NCBI GenBank assembly: GCA_030323885.1
Contig: CM059189.1
Span: 46,197,015 to 46,261,014 of the forward strand
Length of the DNA stretch: 64,000 nt
Reading direction: 5' to 3'
From: Branchipolynoe longqiensis
Taxonomy: Eukaryota; Annelida; Polychaeta; Phyllodocida; Polynoidae
This document shows positions 63,301-64,000 of the stretch, one piece after another (within the stretch, counting starts at the first letter, position 1; every line of letters starts with the position of its first letter). The position numbers were made by a program, and so were the translations under genes. Under the pieces are notes generated by a model. That model ran no database searches. It worked only from the letters and a program-made list of their open reading frames with translations, and was not told the origin of the DNA.

Positions 63301-64000
63301 AGAAGACATATTCTGTGTGACAGGGTCAGACTTGTAGATGTTTTTAGTGGCCCAGAGAAGACACATTCTGTGTGACAGATTCAGATTTATAGATGTTTGT
63401 AGTGGCCCAGAGCAGACACATTCTGTGTGACCGGGTCAGATTTGTAGATGTTTATAGTGGCCCAGAGAAGACACATTCCGTGTGACAGGGTCAGACTTAT
63501 AGATGTTTGTAGTGGCCCAGAGAAGACACATTCTGTGTGACAGGGTCAGACTTATAGATGTTTGTAGTGACATAGACAAGACACATTCTGTGTCACAGGG
63601 TCAGATTTATGGATGTGTGTAGTGACCCAGAGAAGAAACATTCTCGGTGACAGGGTCAGACTTATAGATGTTTGTAGTGACCCAGAGAAGACACATTATC
63701 TGTGACAGGATCAGACTTATAGATGTTTGCAGTCGCCCAGAGAAGACACATTCTGTGTGACCGGGTCAGATTTATAGATGTTTGCAGTGGGCCAGAGAAG
63801 ACACATTCTCTGTGACAGGGTCAGACTTATAGATGTGTGTAGTGACCCAGAGAAGACACATTCTGTGTGGTAGCTTCCACTTTATGGATGCTCATGGGGA
63901 CCAAAAGAAGACAGATTCTGTGTGACAGCGTCATACTTAAAGATGCTTATGGGGGCCCACAGAAGATACATTCTGTGTGGTAGCTTCCACCTTATGGATG
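63301..64000. repeat. 55-bp minisatellite, about 12 units
   Basis: CCCAGAGAAGACACATTCTG, TGTGACAGGGTCAGACTTAT, AGATGTTTGTAGTGG; period 55 bp (unit starts at 63301 and 63356). The last units (from about 63865) change to TGTGGTAGCTTCCACTTTAT and ATGGATGCTCATGGGG, a second variant. The array continues beyond the window. Confidence 0.95.

Overview
The window reads as repeat-dense, non-coding DNA from an animal, most likely an invertebrate. I recognise no intact host gene. The coding signal comes from mobile elements that occur in metazoan genomes: tyrosine-recombinase (YR) retrotransposons of the DIRS/Ngaro type, non-LTR retrotransposon 3' ends, and a family B DNA polymerase relic of Polinton/adintovirus type. 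Around these lie tRNA-derived SINEs, a 5S-rRNA-like relic, many short terminal-inverted-repeat (TIR) elements and minisatellites. The sequence alone does not let me name the species.

Layout. 0-5 kb: a 70-bp minisatellite abutting a decayed polymerase relic on the minus strand, then AT-rich and CCACC-rich repeats. 5.4-5.9 kb: a TIR element seen again at 49.0-49.5 kb. 6.1-12.1 kb: a nearly complete YR retrotransposon on the plus strand (Y1) with gag-like, linker, RT/RNase H and recombinase reading frames. 12.2-13.8 kb: a decayed minus-strand RT/RNase H relic (Y5) with a 48-bp satellite. 14.4-49.5 kb: a patchwork of two SINE families (S1, S2), TIR element families (M1, M2, M3, F), foldback elements, satellites, a third YR relic at 33.6-34.8 kb (Y3) and LINE fragments. 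50.0-55.0 kb: a minus-strand YR retrotransposon (Y2) with complete split direct repeats, followed by a LINE fragment with a 12-bp target duplication. 57.7-58.4 kb: an inverted copy of a repeat at 40.1-40.8 kb. 58.6-62.6 kb: a 14-bp minisatellite cut in two by a compact YR-type element (Y4). Y4 has near-identical split direct repeats, a TATA-like motif, an interior made of a 66/67-bp dimeric satellite and only the 3' part of a recombinase gene. 62.6-64.0 kb: an M2 element and a 55-bp minisatellite running off the end.

How the parts relate. The A1-body-B1-A2-B2 order in Y2 and Y4 is that of YR retrotransposons replicating through a circular intermediate. Y2 carries the coding set, in broken form. 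Y4 has lost almost all of it but keeps near-perfect termini, so it looks like a non-autonomous passenger mobilised in trans. The second notable system is the F family: four clear elements flanked by TA, with TIRs sharing a GTCACA(C)-type core, interiors built from short words repeated about every 10-11 bp, and a palindrome, usually CATG-centred, about 115-175 bp from one end. Nested insertions at 24.3-25.3, 39.5-40.0 and 46.5-47.6 kb give a relative order of events.
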